A stretch of DNA of 64,000 nucleotides from Caballeronia sp. M1242 (GTDB lineage Bacteria; Pseudomonadota; Gammaproteobacteria; Burkholderiales; Burkholderiaceae). The notes under the pieces are model-generated. The model had not been told where the DNA came from. It saw nothing but the letters and a program-made list of their open reading frames with translations, and did no database searches. Positions within the stretch are counted from its first letter, which is position 1. Every line of letters starts with the position of its first letter. Location of the stretch: positions 186,001 to 250,000 of the forward strand of contig NZ_CP071130.1 in assembly GCF_017220215.1 (NCBI RefSeq), given 5' to 3'. The position numbers and the translations under genes were made by a program. Below, in pieces: positions 36,506-46,781 of this stretch.

Positions 36506-37132
36506 TTGATCCTGATCGGCCAATACGATTCTCCGTACGTGCGGCGCGTCGCCATCGCGCTGACGCTGTACGACATGGCGTTCGAGCATCGCCCGTGGTC
36601 CGTGTTCGGCGATGCCGACAAGATCGCGCCGTTCAACCCGCTGATTCGCGTGCCGACGCTCGTGCTCGATTCGGGCGACGTGCTGATCGAAAGCGCGATG
36701 ATTCTCGATTATCTCGACGAACAAGCGGGCCCCGGGCGCGCGCTGATCGCATCAGCGGGCGCAGCGCGGCGCGAGGCGCTGAAGGTGTGCGCGCTCGCAA
36801 CGGGCCTTGCCGACAAAGCCGTCGCGCTCGTCTACGAGCGTGTGCTGCACAAGGAGAAATCGCAGGCGTGGGTGGATCGCTGCACGGGGCAGGTCGAGCG
36901 CGTGCTGAACGTGCTCGAAGCCGACCGCGCCGCGCGCCCGACGCCTTACTGGTTCGGCGATTCGATCGGTCATGCGGACATCGCGGTGGCGTGCGCGCTG
37001 GGCTTCGCGCGCGAAGCGCATCCGCAGGTCTTCGCGCAAGCGCGCTGGCCGTCGCTGATCGGTCACGCGGACCGCTGCGAGACGCTGCCGGCGTTCGCAG
37101 CCATCGTGCAGCCGTTCAATCCGCCGAAATAG
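36506..37132 (+). CDS. Glutathione S-transferase
   Basis: A 208-residue GST. The thioredoxin-like N-terminal domain begins ILIGQYDSPYVRRVAIAL (serine at about residue 9 as the likely glutathione-activating residue), with VPTLVLDSGDVLIESAMILD containing the cis-proline and glutathione gamma-Glu contact. The helical C-terminal domain starts near 88. Translation starts at a TTG (36506) preceded by a GAGGA element; no ATG fits. It is followed 4 bp later by the convergent tsaD gene. Confidence 0.87.
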   Translation: MILIGQYDSPYVRRVAIALTLYDMAFEHRPWSVFGDADKIAPFNPLIRVPTLVLDSGDVLIESAMILDYLDEQAGPGRALIASAGAARREALKVCALATGLADKAVALVYERVLHKEKSQAWVDRCTGQVERVLNVLEADRAARPTPYWFGDSIGHADIAVACALGFAREAHPQVFAQARWPSLIGHADRCETLPAFAAIVQPFNPPK

Positions 37133-37136
37133 GCAG

Positions 37137-38174
37137 TCAGGCGCGCGCGAGCGCGGTGAGATCCCAGCGCGGCTTTACCGTGAACGCGTAGTCGCGCACG
37201 GCCTGCTCCGGCCATCGCGCGAGCCGGAGCGCACCCGCCAGCGCGATCATCGCGCCGTTGTCGGTGCAGAGCGACAAGTCCGGATAGTGAACGTCGAAGC
37301 GCCGCTTCTTCGCCGCCGCCGACAGCGCCTCGCGCAACTGCCGGTTCGCGCCTACGCCGCCCGCCACGACGAGCCGCTTGAGGCCGGTCTTCTTCAGCGC
37401 CGCCAGCGATTTCGCGACGAGGACATCGACGGCGGCATCGACGAAACCGCGCGCCAGATCCGCCTTCGCCTGCTCGCAGACATTGCCGCCGGATGCGTCG
37501 AGCTTGCGGCTGTGCGTCAGCACGGCGGTTTTCAGACCGCTGAAGCTGAAGTCGAGATCGCCGGAATGCAGCATCGGGCGCGGCAGCGCGACCGCGCCCG
37601 GCGTGCCGAATTCGGCCAGGCGCGAGACTTCCGGCCCGCCGGGATAGCCGAGCCCGAGCAGCTTCGCGGTCTTGTCGAACGCTTCGCCAGCGGCATCGTC
37701 GAGCGTTTCGCCGAGCGTCTCGTAGACGCCCACGTCCGTGACGCGCATCAGTTGCGTATGGCCGCCCGACACCAGGAGCGCGACGAACGGAAACGGCGGC
37801 GGCGAATCGACCAAAAGCGGCGAGAGCAGATGCCCTTCCAGATGGTGAATGCCGACCGTCGGCTTGTCCCACGCCATCGCGAGCGCATTGGCGATGCTCG
37901 CGCCGACCAGCAGCGCGCCCGCGAGCCCCGGCCCTTGCGTGAAGGCGATTGCGTCGATGCTTTCGCGCTCGACGCGCGCCTCGTTCATCACCTGTTCGAG
38001 CAGCGGCAGCGCCCGGCGAATGTGATCGCGCGACGCGAGTTCCGGCACGACGCCGCCGTACTCGCGATGCATGGCGATCTGCGAGTGAAGGGCGTGCGAA
38101 AGCAGCCCGCGCTCGGTGTCGTAGAGCGCGAGGCCGGTTTCGTCGCAGGAACTTTCGATGCCGAGAACGAGCAT
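37137..38174 (-). CDS. tsaD: tRNA N6-adenosine threonylcarbamoyltransferase
   Basis: Transfers the threonylcarbamoyl group to A37 of tRNAs that read ANN codons, in complex with TsaB and TsaE. The 345-residue protein has the ASKHA fold motifs: [20 protein letters not shown] at the start, iron-binding GIHHLEGH (about 108-115), [10 protein letters not shown] and a C-terminal [10 protein letters not shown]. The ATG at 38174 is used; an in-frame ATG at 38189 would add five residues. It is divergent from the BaiN-like flavoprotein gene, about 90 bp apart. Confidence 0.94.
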   Translation of the reverse strand: MLVLGIESSCDETGLALYDTERGLLSHALHSQIAMHREYGGVVPELASRDHIRRALPLLEQVMNEARVERESIDAIAFTQGPGLAGALLVGASIANALAMAWDKPTVGIHHLEGHLLSPLLVDSPPPFPFVALLVSGGHTQLMRVTDVGVYETLGETLDDAAGEAFDKTAKLLGLGYPGGPEVSRLAEFGTPGAVALPRPMLHSGDLDFSFSGLKTAVLTHSRKLDASGGNVCEQAKADLARGFVDAAVDVLVAKSLAALKKTGLKRLVVAGGVGANRQLREALSAAAKKRRFDVHYPDLSLCTDNGAMIALAGALRLARWPEQAVRDYAFTVKPRWDLTALARA

Positions 38175-38267
38175 GTGGGTGACATCCATTGGGTGCATCA
38201 AAGCGAACCGAAAAGTATAGCAGCGGCCCGCACGGCGCGTTTCCCGGCGGCAGTTACAATGCGCGGC

Positions 38268-39494
38268 ATGGAATCCTTCGATATCGCCGTCATCGGCGCG
38301 GGCGCGGCCGGCATGATGTGCGCGGCCGTCGCGGCTCAGACGGGCCGGCGCGTCGTGCTGATCGACCACGCCGAGCGTCTCGCCGAGAAAATCCGCATCT
38401 CCGGCGGTGGGCGCTGCAACTTCACGAACGTCAACGCCCAGCCGGCCAATTTCCTCTCGGCGAATCCGCATTTTTGCCGTTCGGCGCTCGCCCGCTACAC
38501 GCCGCGCGATTTCCTCGCGCTCCTGAAGCAGTATCGCGTGAAGTGGCACGAGAAGCACAAAGGCCAGCTCTTTTGCGACGACTCCAGCGAGACGATCATC
38601 GACGTCTTGCGCAGCGAGTGCGACGCGGGCGGCGTCGCGTGGCGGCGTCCGGTGAGCGTGCACGCGATCCGTCACGACGGCGCGCGCTTCGCGCTGGATA
38701 CGACCGCTGGCGCGATCGGCGGGGCCGCGCTCGTGATCGCGACGGGCGGGCTGTCGATTCCGAAGATCGGCGCGACCGACTTCGGCTACCGCATCGCGAA
38801 GCAGTTCGGCCACAAGCTCGTCGATACGCGGCCAGCGCTCGTGCCGCTCACATTCACCTCCGCCGACTGGGCGCCGTTCGCCGCGCTGTCGGGGCTTTCG
38901 CTGCCGGTGCGCATCAGCACGGGAAGCGGCAAGACGCGCGGCGAGTTCGACGAAGACTTGCTGCTCACGCATCGCGGGCTCTCGGGTCCGGGCGTGCTGC
39001 AAATTTCGAGCTACTGGAATCCGTCCGAGCCGATTCGCGTCGATCTGCTGCCCGAACTCGACGCCACCGAAACGCTGCTGGAAGCGAAAGCCGGATCGCG
39101 CAAACAGATCGGCAACTTTCTCGCCGAACATGTGCCCGCGCGCCTCGCGCACGCGTGGCTCGACGCGCAGCGCGTGCCGGTCGATGCGCGCCTCGCCGAT
39201 CTCCCCGACCGCACGCTTAAAGGCATCGGCGCGTCGCTGTCGGGCTGGACGCTGACGCCGAGCGGCACCGAGGGCTACCGCAAGGCGGAAGTCACGCGCG
39301 GCGGCGTCGATACGCGCGAGCTTTCGTCCGCCACGATGATGAGCGAACGCGTGCCTGGCCTGTTCTTCGTCGGCGAGGCGGTGGACGTCACCGGCTGGCT
39401 CGGCGGCTACAACTTCCAGTGGGCGTGGGCGTCCGGCGTGGCGGCGGGAAAGGCGGCGTCGGAGTACGCGCACGGCGCCGCGAAGGTCGCCTGA
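38268..39494 (+). CDS. BaiN/HI0933-family flavoprotein (NAD(P)/FAD-dependent oxidoreductase)
   Basis: A 408-residue FAD protein. The N terminus [20 protein letters not shown] holds the dinucleotide-binding motif, followed by [20 protein letters not shown], the family's signature GRCNx[22 protein letters not shown] and C-terminal [20 protein letters not shown] with [11 protein letters not shown] complete the FAD site. In-frame ATGs at 38259 and 38268 are both possible. The family is widespread and its physiological reaction is poorly known. Confidence 0.87.
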   Translation: MESFDIAVIGAGAAGMMCAAVAAQTGRRVVLIDHAERLAEKIRISGGGRCNFTNVNAQPANFLSANPHFCRSALARYTPRDFLALLKQYRVKWHEKHKGQLFCDDSSETIIDVLRSECDAGGVAWRRPVSVHAIRHDGARFALDTTAGAIGGAALVIATGGLSIPKIGATDFGYRIAKQFGHKLVDTRPALVPLTFTSADWAPFAALSGLSLPVRISTGSGKTRGEFDEDLLLTHRGLSGPGVLQISSYWNPSEPIRVDLLPELDATETLLEAKAGSRKQIGNFLAEHVPARLAHAWLDAQRVPVDARLADLPDRTLKGIGASLSGWTLTPSGTEGYRKAEVTRGGVDTRELSSATMMSERVPGLFFVGEAVDVTGWLGGYNFQWAWASGVAAGKAASEYAHGAAKVA

Positions 39495-39545
39495 AACGGC
39501 CGCGCGGCAGGTGTTTCACCGGTCTCGGATCGCAGACCCGTTTGC

Positions 39546-39690
39546 TATACTCGGACGGTCATCGAAGGAGTTCGCGCGCCTTTCGCCGCGCTTCTTCGCT
39601 CTGGCTGACGCGACCCGCGGCGCGCATCGCTGCAAGCTCCAGAAGGCCCGCTTACAGTCCCGCTTGAGGAACGTCCCCAAGCGGGTTTTT
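39546..39690 (+). other. Promoter-terminator unit with no gene inside, ahead of yqeY
   Basis: TATACT at 39546-39551 is a good -10, with only a weak -35. A terminator follows: CCCGCTTG pairs with CAAGCGGG (39659-39685) and is followed by TTTTT. The 140 bp between have no convincing reading frame. Many relatives have rpsU in this position; no S21-like sequence could be found. The unit could be a small RNA or the remnant of a lost gene. Confidence 0.45.
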
Positions 39691-39747
39691 GCTTTCGCAG
39701 CGCAGGAAGTCAGCCGAAATTCTCTTCGAAATTGCACCGGGTGAAAG

Positions 39748-40194
39748 ATGAGCCTCAAGGACCAGATCAACGACGACATGAAGACGGCCATGCGCGCGCG
39801 CGAAACCGAGCGCCTCGGCACCATTCGCCTGCTGCTCGCAGCCATCAAGCAGCGTGAAGTCGATGATCGCGTGACCCTCGACGACGCGGGCGTGACCGCC
39901 GTCATCGACAAGATGATCAAGCAGCGCAAGGACTCGGTGAGCCAGTTCCAGGCCGCGGGCCGCGACGATCTCGTCGCGAAGGAAAACGCCGAGCTTGCCG
40001 TGCTCGCCGCATACATGCCGGAGCAGCTTTCCGCCGATGCCATCGCCGCCGAAGTGCAGGCCGCCGTCGCCGCGACGGGCGCGGCCGGTCCGCAGGACAT
40101 GGGCAAGGTCATGGGCGTGCTCAAGCCGAAGCTCGCGGGCAAGGCGGACATGACCGCCGTTTCCGCGCAGGTGAAAGCGGCGCTCGCGAAGTAA
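39748..40194 (+). CDS. yqeY: GatB/YqeY domain protein
   Basis: A 148-residue YqeY protein, similar to the tail domain of the amidotransferase subunit GatB. It begins MSLKDQINDDMKTAMRARET and contains TIRLLLAAIKQREVDDR and EYMPEQL-like AAYMPEQLSADAIAAEV. The domain binds tRNA in GatB; the free-standing protein has no settled role. It starts the yqeY-dnaG-rpoD group, with dnaG 21 bp downstream. Confidence 0.9.
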   Translation: MSLKDQINDDMKTAMRARETERLGTIRLLLAAIKQREVDDRVTLDDAGVTAVIDKMIKQRKDSVSQFQAAGRDDLVAKENAELAVLAAYMPEQLSADAIAAEVQAAVAATGAAGPQDMGKVMGVLKPKLAGKADMTAVSAQVKAALAK

Positions 40195-40215
40195 CCGACC
40201 CCGCGCTCGCATCCG

Positions 40216-42099
40216 GTGATTCCTCACGCATTTTTGCAGGATTTGCTCAACCGCGTCGATATCGTCGACGTGGTGGGCCGCTACGTCCAGTTGAAGAAGG
40301 GCGGCGCGAACTTCATGGGCCTGTGCCCCTTCCACAACGAGAAGAGCCCGTCGTTCACCGTGAGTCCGACGAAGCAGTTCTATCACTGCTTTGGCTGTGG
40401 CGCGCACGGCACGGCCATCGGCTTTCTGATGGAGCACACGGGGCTCACGTTCCCCGAAGCCGTCAAGGATCTGGCGCAAGGCGCGGGCTTGACCGTGCCG
40501 CAGGAGCCGTCGAATTCGTTCCGCGGCAGCGGTTATGGCAGCGAAAGCGCGCCGAGCAAGGCGGTGAGCGTCGCGCTCACGGAAGTCATGCAGACCGCCT
40601 GCGATTTCTACAGGAAGCAATTGCGCGCGACGCCGGACGCCATCGCGTATCTCAAGAAGCGCGGGCTGACCGGCGAGATCGCTGCGCGCTTCGCCCTCGG
40701 CTACGCGCCGGACGGCTGGCAGAACCTGGAAGCTGCGTTCCCCGATTACCGCAACGACAATCTCGTCGAAGCGGGCCTCGTGATCGTCAGCGAGAAGACC
40801 GACGCGCAAGGCCAGCCGCGCCGCTACGACCGCTTTCGCGAGCGCGTGATGTTCCCCATCCGCAACGTGAAGGGCAATGTCATCGGCTTCGGCGGGCGCG
40901 TGCTGGACGGCGGCGAGCCGAAGTATTTGAATTCCCCCGAAACGCCGCTATTTAGCAAGGGCAGCGAGCTTTACGGCCTGTTCGAAGCGCGTCTCGCGAT
41001 CCGGGAATTGGGGTATGCGCTGGTCGTCGAAGGGTATATGGATGTCGTCGCGCTCGCCCAGCTCGGTTTCGCGAACGCGGTCGCCACGTTGGGCACGGCC
41101 TGCACGCCCGTCCATGTGCAGAAGCTCTTCCGCCAGACCGACACCGTGGTGTTCAGCTTCGACGGCGATTCGGCCGGCCGACGCGCCGCACGTCGCGCGC
41201 TCGAGGCGGCGCTGCCGCACGCGGCGGACAACCGGACCATCAAGTTTCTCTTTCTGCCGAAAGAGCATGATCCGGACAGCTACGTGCGCGAGTTCGGCAC
41301 GGACGGCTTCGGCGAGCAGGTCGACCGCGCCATGCCGTTGTCGCAGTTCCTGCTGAACGAAGTGCTGAACGACAAGGAGCTGGAGCAGCCCGAAGGCCGC
41401 GCGAAGGCGCTCTTCGATGCGAAGCCGCTCCTGCAGGCGCTTCCGGCCAACGCGCTGCGGGTGCAGATCCTGCATATGCTGGCAGACCGGCTCGCGACGC
41501 CGTTCACGGAAATTGCGGCGCTTTGCGATATCGATTCCCGGGCGGCGGCCGTCGCCCGCGCGTCGGTGCCGAAGAGCGAGCGGCGTCGCGTGACGGGCCA
41601 GGAACAGCGGGCGCTGCGCAATCTGGTGATGTATCCGGGCATCGCGGCATCGCTCGATGAAGAGAGTGAACGCACGCTCGTGACCATGACCGAGCACGGC
41701 GAGTTGTTCAGCGAAGTGCTCGGCCACGTCCGCGAACTGGGCGGCGCGGCGGAATTTCAGATGTTGTCGGACGTTTTGAGAAATGCAGCAAATGCGCCGA
41801 CCTACGAGGATATCTTCCAGGAAATTCTCGCCTATGATGAAAACGTTCGGGATTTGCTGCTACGCGACCCGTCTGACGAAGACGCCGCGCAACGCGTCGA
41901 CGAGCAGAAGCGCTTGTTGACCGAAGAGTTGCTCGCGACCGTCGTCAAGCTGCGGCACGACAGCTATCGCGCGCGGCTCGATCAACTGGCGCGGCAGGCG
42001 AGCCTCTCGGCGGAGGAGGTGGCGGAGTTCTCGGATCTGTCGGCGAAAGTCGCGCAGATCAAGGCGGGACGGGCCACGAGCCCGGATCGGGAAAGGTGA
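40216..42099 (+). CDS. dnaG: DNA primase
   Basis: Makes the RNA primers for replication. The 627-residue protein starts at a GTG (MIPHAFLQDLLNRVDIVDVV). The zinc-binding domain has the CHC2 ligands Cys37, His40, Cys58 and Cys61 (in GLCPFHNEKSPSF and YHCFGCGAHG). The TOPRIM catalytic core follows, with LVVEGYMDVVALAQLGFANA and FSFDGDSAGRRAARRALEAA. The C-terminal helicase-binding domain is less conserved. It sits between yqeY and rpoD in the usual macromolecular-synthesis arrangement. Confidence 0.95.
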   Translation: MIPHAFLQDLLNRVDIVDVVGRYVQLKKGGANFMGLCPFHNEKSPSFTVSPTKQFYHCFGCGAHGTAIGFLMEHTGLTFPEAVKDLAQGAGLTVPQEPSNSFRGSGYGSESAPSKAVSVALTEVMQTACDFYRKQLRATPDAIAYLKKRGLTGEIAARFALGYAPDGWQNLEAAFPDYRNDNLVEAGLVIVSEKTDAQGQPRRYDRFRERVMFPIRNVKGNVIGFGGRVLDGGEPKYLNSPETPLFSKGSELYGLFEARLAIRELGYALVVEGYMDVVALAQLGFANAVATLGTACTPVHVQKLFRQTDTVVFSFDGDSAGRRAARRALEAALPHAADNRTIKFLFLPKEHDPDSYVREFGTDGFGEQVDRAMPLSQFLLNEVLNDKELEQPEGRAKALFDAKPLLQALPANALRVQILHMLADRLATPFTEIAALCDIDSRAAAVARASVPKSERRRVTGQEQRALRNLVMYPGIAASLDEESERTLVTMTEHGELFSEVLGHVRELGGAAEFQMLSDVLRNAANAPTYEDIFQEILAYDENVRDLLLRDPSDEDAAQRVDEQKRLLTEELLATVVKLRHDSYRARLDQLARQASLSAEEVAEFSDLSAKVAQIKAGRATSPDRER

Positions 42100-42503
42100 A
42101 CTGCTATAATAAAAAGTTGAAAATTCGTTGCTTTTTTTCAACGATTTGTACGATTTCGCTGGCTTAGGCAGTCTGAGCGGCGAGACGTACGGAAGCTTTG
42201 AGGGAATTTGCGAGAGTTGCAAGGGCGCTGGCTGAATCGGCTGTCGCGGCGCGCGAAAGCGGCGTTTGCCTCGAGCGGGGCGCGACACACAAAACAGGCG
42301 GATAAGCACGCCGACGAACAGACGGGCGCAAGGGAAGCGGCTGCTATTGCGGGTAGGAGCGATTCGCGTTCGAGCGCATCGCTCGGACCGCGGTAGCGCC
42401 CCGGGCAGGGCACGCAGCCAGGCAGGTCGAGGCACGTGCGCATTGGGTATTCACGGTTCCATCGGTTGCCGTCCGGCAGCCGCGAGTCGAGACTAGAGCC
42501 TGT
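42100..42503. other. dnaG-rpoD intergenic region with promoter and hairpin
   Basis: No gene is seen in these 404 bp. TATAAT lies at 42105-42110, six bases after the dnaG stop. GTTGAAA (42116-42122) pairs with TTTCAAC (42136-42142) around a T-rich loop, a possible weak terminator. The remainder is GC-rich leader before the rpoD start, long enough for an independent rpoD promoter. Confidence 0.5.
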
Positions 42504-44558
42504 ATGGCGAACTCCATGACGAAAAAGCTGAACGATGTACCCGTCGAAGACGACGCACCGCAAACTGCAGAGCCGGCCGCCGCACCCGCGGCGAAGGTCG
42601 AAAAGGCCAAGGCACGCGACCGCCGCGCCAAGGAGAAGGCGCTTCTGAAAGACGCGTTCGCGTCGAGCGCGCCCGGCACGGTCGAAGAGCTGGAGGAGCG
42701 CCGTTCGAAACTGCGCGCGCTCATCAAGCTCGGCAAGGAGCGCGGGTTCCTCACGTACGCCGAAATCAACGATCACCTTCCGGACAACTTCACGGAAACC
42801 GAGGCGATCGAAGGCATCATCAGCACGTTCAACGACATGGGCGTGGCGGTGTACGAGCAGGCGCCCGACGCCGAGACGCTGCTTCTGAACGACAACGCGC
42901 CGAACGCCTCAGCCGACGACGAAGTCGAGGAAGAAGCCGAAGTCGCGCTCTCCACGGTCGATTCCGAGTTCGGCCGCACGACCGACCCCGTGCGCATGTA
43001 CATGCGCGAGATGGGCACGGTCGAGCTGCTGACGCGCGAAGGCGAAATCGAGATCGCAAAGCGCATCGAGGACGGCCTCAAGCACATGGTCATGGCGATT
43101 TCCGCCTGCCCGACGACCATCGCGGACATTCTCGCGATGGCCGAGCGCGTGCAGAACGAGGAAACGCGCGTCGACGAACTCGTCGATGGCCTGATCGATC
43201 CGAACGCGGAAGACACCGACGGCTTCTCCGAACAGGAAGCCGAGGCGATTGAATCCGAGGACGAGGAAGCCGACGAGGAAAGCGACGAAGAAGAGGACGA
43301 CGATGACGGCGCCGCGCAGGCGAGCGCGAACGCCGCCCAACTGGAAGCGCTGAAGCGCCAGTCGCTCGAAAAGTTCTCGCTGATCAGCGAGTGGTTCGAC
43401 AAGATGCGCCGCGCCTACGAGAAGGAAGGCTACAAGTCGAAGGCGTACCTGAAGGCGCAGGAAGCCATTCAGACCGAACTCATGTCGATCCGCTTCACGG
43501 CGCGCACCGTCGAGCGCCTGTGCGACACGCTGCGCGCGCAAGTCGATGAAGTGCGCCAGGTCGAGCGGCAGATCCTGCATACGGTGGTCGACAAGTGCGG
43601 CATGCCGCGCGCCGAGTTCATCGCCCGCTTTCCGGGCAATGAGACGGACCTCGACTGGGCCGACAAGGTCGTCGCGGAAGGGCACGACTACAGCGCGGTG
43701 CTCGAGCGCAACATTCCGGCGATTCGCGAACAGCAGCAGCGTCTGCTGGACTTGCAGGCGCGCGTGGTGTTGCCGCTGAAGGACCTGAAGGAAACCAATC
43801 GACAGATGGCGGCGGGCGAACTGAAGGCGCGTCAGGCGAAGCGCGAAATGACCGAGGCCAATCTGCGTCTCGTGATTTCGATCGCGAAGAAATACACGAA
43901 CCGCGGATTGCAGTTTCTCGATCTGATTCAGGAAGGCAATATCGGCCTGATGAAGGCGGTGGACAAGTTCGAATATCGTCGCGGCTACAAGTTTTCGACA
44001 TACGCGACGTGGTGGATTCGACAGGCCATTACGCGGTCGATTGCGGATCAGGCGCGCACCATTCGTATTCCGGTTCACATGATCGAGACGATCAACAAGA
44101 TGAACCGTATCTCGCGGCAGATTTTGCAGGAGACCGGTCTGGAACCGGATCCGGCAACGCTTGCCGAGAAGATGGAAATGCCCGAGGACAAGATCCGCAA
44201 GATCATGAAGATCGCGAAGGAGCCGATCTCCATGGAAACGCCGATCGGCGACGACGACGACTCGCATCTCGGCGATTTCATCGAAGATACGAACACGGTG
44301 GCGCCTTCGGACGCGGCGCTGCATGCGAGCATGCGGGACGTGGTGAAGGACGTGCTCGACTCGCTGACGCCGCGTGAGGCGAAGGTGCTGCGGATGCGCT
44401 TCGGTATCGAGATGAGCACGGATCACACGCTCGAAGAAGTGGGCAAGCAGTTCGACGTGACGCGTGAGCGCATTCGCCAGATCGAGGCGAAGGCGCTGCG
44501 CAAGCTGCGTCACCCGAGCCGGTCGGACAAGCTGAAGTCGTTCCTCGAGGGCAATTGA
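42504..44558 (+). CDS. rpoD: RNA polymerase primary sigma factor (sigma-70)
   Basis: The housekeeping sigma factor, 684 residues. Region 1.1 (about 55-115) includes [21 protein letters not shown] long acidic non-conserved region (about 245-275, a run of E/D) follows region 1.2 ([20 protein letters not shown]). Regions 2.1-2.4 contain [20 protein letters not shown] and [20 protein letters not shown]. Region 3 begins [16 protein letters not shown]. Region 4.2 ends with [20 protein letters not shown]. The ATG at 42504 ([17 protein letters not shown]) is used. A terminator and a tRNA gene follow. Confidence 0.96.
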   Translation: MANSMTKKLNDVPVEDDAPQTAEPAAAPAAKVEKAKARDRRAKEKALLKDAFASSAPGTVEELEERRSKLRALIKLGKERGFLTYAEINDHLPDNFTETEAIEGIISTFNDMGVAVYEQAPDAETLLLNDNAPNASADDEVEEEAEVALSTVDSEFGRTTDPVRMYMREMGTVELLTREGEIEIAKRIEDGLKHMVMAISACPTTIADILAMAERVQNEETRVDELVDGLIDPNAEDTDGFSEQEAEAIESEDEEADEESDEEEDDDDGAAQASANAAQLEALKRQSLEKFSLISEWFDKMRRAYEKEGYKSKAYLKAQEAIQTELMSIRFTARTVERLCDTLRAQVDEVRQVERQILHTVVDKCGMPRAEFIARFPGNETDLDWADKVVAEGHDYSAVLERNIPAIREQQQRLLDLQARVVLPLKDLKETNRQMAAGELKARQAKREMTEANLRLVISIAKKYTNRGLQFLDLIQEGNIGLMKAVDKFEYRRGYKFSTYATWWIRQAITRSIADQARTIRIPVHMIETINKMNRISRQILQETGLEPDPATLAEKMEMPEDKIRKIMKIAKEPISMETPIGDDDDSHLGDFIEDTNTVAPSDAALHASMRDVVKDVLDSLTPREAKVLRMRFGIEMSTDHTLEEVGKQFDVTRERIRQIEAKALRKLRHPSRSDKLKSFLEGN

Positions 44559-44644
44559 TGCGCGTGTCGGGCTTGTATTGAGAGGCGTTGTCAGGCAAAC
44601 TCGCAGACCTTCGAGAGTCGCCTTTGGCATCCTTCTGAAGCATC

Positions 44645-44673
44645 AGAAAGCGCCGCACGGCGCTTTCTTTTTG
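44645..44673 (+). terminator. Rho-independent terminator after rpoD
   Basis: AGAAAGCGCC pairs with GGCGCTTTCT around GCAC and ends in TTTTT. It separates rpoD from the tRNA gene. Confidence 0.88.
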
Positions 44674-44690
44674 CCCTCCGTTTTCGTGAG

Positions 44691-44767
44691 GGGCCGGAAG
44701 CTTAACTGGTATAAGCTGTCGACTCATAATCGACCGACAGTGGGTTCGAGTCCCACCCGGCCCACCA
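44691..44767 (+). tRNA. tRNA with CAU anticodon, probably tRNA-Ile2 (lysidine-modified)
   Basis: A 77-base cloverleaf. The acceptor GGGCCGG pairs with CCGGCCC and the encoded CCA end follows. The anticodon stem GTCGA/TCGAC holds loop CTCATAA, anticodon CAT. The T arm GTGGG/CCCAC has the standard TTCGAGT loop. C4-G69 and C5-G68 pairs in the acceptor stem are positive determinants for TilS, so an isoleucine tRNA reading AUA is more likely than elongator Met. Position 8 is A rather than the near-universal T, which is unusual. The gene marks the left border of the accessory island. Confidence 0.88.
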
Positions 44768-44795
44768 ATGCTTACTTCAAAATATCAGAGGGTTA

Positions 44796-44874
44796 TGTGC
44801 CGTTAGGCATAAAATGGCCACTTGGACACGTTATGCTTTATTGTCCGTTGGGCCAAGTTATGCTTTATTGGCAG
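44796..44874. repeat. Short AT-rich direct repeats next to the tRNA, candidate transposon end
   Basis: GTTATGCTTTATTG occurs twice (44829-44842 and 44856-44869), 27 bases apart, each within a phrase containing GGCCA- or GGGCCAA-like bases (TTGGACAC, GGGCCAAG). A related GGCATAAAATGGCCA lies just before, in opposite sense. This array 30-100 bp from the tRNA resembles the multiple transposase-binding sites at Tn7-like ends. No matching partner end is seen in the window. Confidence 0.4.
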
Positions 44875-46431
44875 TCTCGCACAGCCCGCGTACGTCACAG
44901 GGCTGCCTGATCGTCCAGCGTAACGCCCCCACGTCCCCTCACGCGGTGGTGGAGCGGTCTTGCCGCCTCAAGTAGCCGAAGTTGTGTGCGGCGCGCGCCC
45001 TCCGACGCAAGGTCACCCCGGCGCGACACTCGTGAATTGACGCCTGACTCGGCGGTCTGCCGGCCGAAAAACCAAACACGGCTCGCCCGATCCGGCGCAG
45101 CGATCGTCGGCAGGACGTCTCTAGAAGCCTCCAACTCCTGCGGCGCCCTTGGGCATGCGGCACCGCCTCCCAAACCGCCTATGGTCGTGTTGACGCGCCA
45201 TGTACGTGATTTGGACTGCACCGACGATGTGCGCCAATATCCGGAAGCTGAACCGGAATGCGAGCAAGATGTGCCGATGAGATGCCGAACAGCCTGTAGT
45301 TTTCGACGTTCTTATTCTCAACTCCACAGCAATTTCGCGAAGTCGCCTGCGCACACGGAAACAAGTCAAGGTCGGCGAAAAGCTTTTTCGACGATGCTCG
45401 ATCCTCGACGAGCAAAGCCTCAAGCCCACAGAAGCGCGGCGCCCGGGCCCATCCTTAGTCGCCAGTGCCAACCTCTCTGCCAGCGCGTTTTAAATCAAAT
45501 GGTCGTCGGCCCAATCAGTCGGACCGGTTTCTTTCGAAGCGTTGAGGAGCTGTTGAGGGAGGCGTTCTTCTTCGTTATCGAAAACGAGAAGGTCTTTAGC
45601 AGCCCCTTTCCACGAATTACGGAACTCGTATGGCACGCATTCCGTTTCTCCAACGAAACACAGAGCGCCTTGAGTGCCCTCTCCGATAAAAACGAGTTGG
45701 TCAAGTTTTGACAATCACGAAATTTACCCACTAGACAAAGGTAGTTTTTTTGATATTCAGCTCTCAAGGCGTACGGGTTCTTTCAAAGAGGTCGGGCTTT
45801 TTCGCGCGTCCCATCCGCGAATACCGACGCTTCTGGCGACCGTCGGAGGCAGCCAGCGGCGGAAAAGCACCGAACGATAACTCGCCGAATTCGATCGGCG
45901 CCCTCTTTTGGCAAACAGCGCCTGAAAGACTCCTGTCTCAGGGGAACTCGCGATTTGTTCGCTGCACGAGCATGCTGGCCACGCTCATACGGGCAGCTTT
46001 TGCTGGCTCGGCGGCGCTAGAAAGGCAGCCAATTCGCCCGCCTAGAGTTTTGCCCTCGATTCGAAATTGCGGGCGTATTCACTACTCGTTTCGAATCTCG
46101 ACATGTGAACGCCGGAGCTGTCGTGACTGAGCCTCTTCCGTGATTCATACGGATAGTTGCTCAGCGTTCGCAAACCGCTGCATCTCAACATCCATGCGAA
46201 GTGGCAGCGTGATTCTCCGGCAGTCCACCGACGCAGCCAAAAAGAAACTTGCCATCGCTGGCGGACAAAAAGAGGGCGGGCGCGATCCAAGCGCCCGGGG
46301 GAAGTTTCCTCTGCCCAACGGCTCGCGAAAAGCGTCGCGGTGAAACGCTGAATTTTGCGACGGACGACAATTCTCGCGTCTTGCCCCGTGCGTCGCAGTC
46401 CACCTTATTCTTCGTCGCCTGCCGAAGTTTG
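44875..46431. other. Gene-poor, decayed stretch of the island
   Basis: About 1.5 kb with only short overlapping frames in all phases and none that I recognise. The most protein-like is a minus-strand frame at 45490-45714 (TTG start, 74 residues, begins MSKLDQLVFIGEGTQG, acidic), too weak to call as a gene. The base composition shifts toward AT around 45500-45750. Confidence 0.4.
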
Positions 46432-46731
46432 CTACGCCCTCATCGCCGCCTGATGGTCGGCTTGATACCCCAGCACCGATGCCTTCACCACGAAGAGGTT
46501 GCTCCCCGTTTTGTGGTGAAGCTTGAGTTTTCCCTGTTCCGCCAACTTCACGACTTGCGACCGGGAAACGAATAACAGCCTCGCCGATTCGGCAATGGAC
46601 ATGAAATCGTCGGCGCCTTCCAAACGCTTATGAGCGAGTGCCATGGTGTCAGCCTCGGCTGGCGTCGGAATCTTCGAGTTCGTTAACGTCGTGACCTGCC
46701 AGTGATGGGTGTCTGACTGAGTGTAGGCCAT
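46432..46731 (-). CDS. Small helix-turn-helix protein, excisionase/antitoxin-like
   Basis: A 99-residue protein starting MAYTQSDTHHWQVTTLTNSK. The C-terminal part ADDFMSIAESARLLFVSRSQ followed by VVKLAEQGKLKLHHKTGSN has the shape of excisionase-type winged HTH domains, also found in antitoxins of PIN-domain toxins. No toxin gene is next to it. It lies 50 bp downstream of a bluB pseudogene on the same strand. It may be intact, but its surroundings are decayed, so expression is doubtful. Confidence 0.5.
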   Translation of the reverse strand: MAYTQSDTHHWQVTTLTNSKIPTPAEADTMALAHKRLEGADDFMSIAESARLLFVSRSQVVKLAEQGKLKLHHKTGSNLFVVKASVLGYQADHQAAMRA

Positions 46732-46781
46732 CGGCAGCGCTTCAACCCAGCTATAGGTCTCCACCCTGAGGCGCTCAGCCG

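Noticed and set aside
34226..36724. An 832-residue frame containing the LysR regulator
   Set aside because: The part beyond 35122 lies antisense to the MFS gene and is highly basic; the HTH domain fixes the real N terminus at 35122.
37137..39473. A 778-residue frame containing TsaD
   Set aside because: The extra N-terminal 400 residues are antisense to the BaiN-like flavoprotein gene and have the Arg-rich composition of a GC-rich shadow frame.
45121..45471. A 116-residue minus-strand gene
   Set aside because: Composition is typical of a shadow frame and overlapping frames of equal length exist in other phases.
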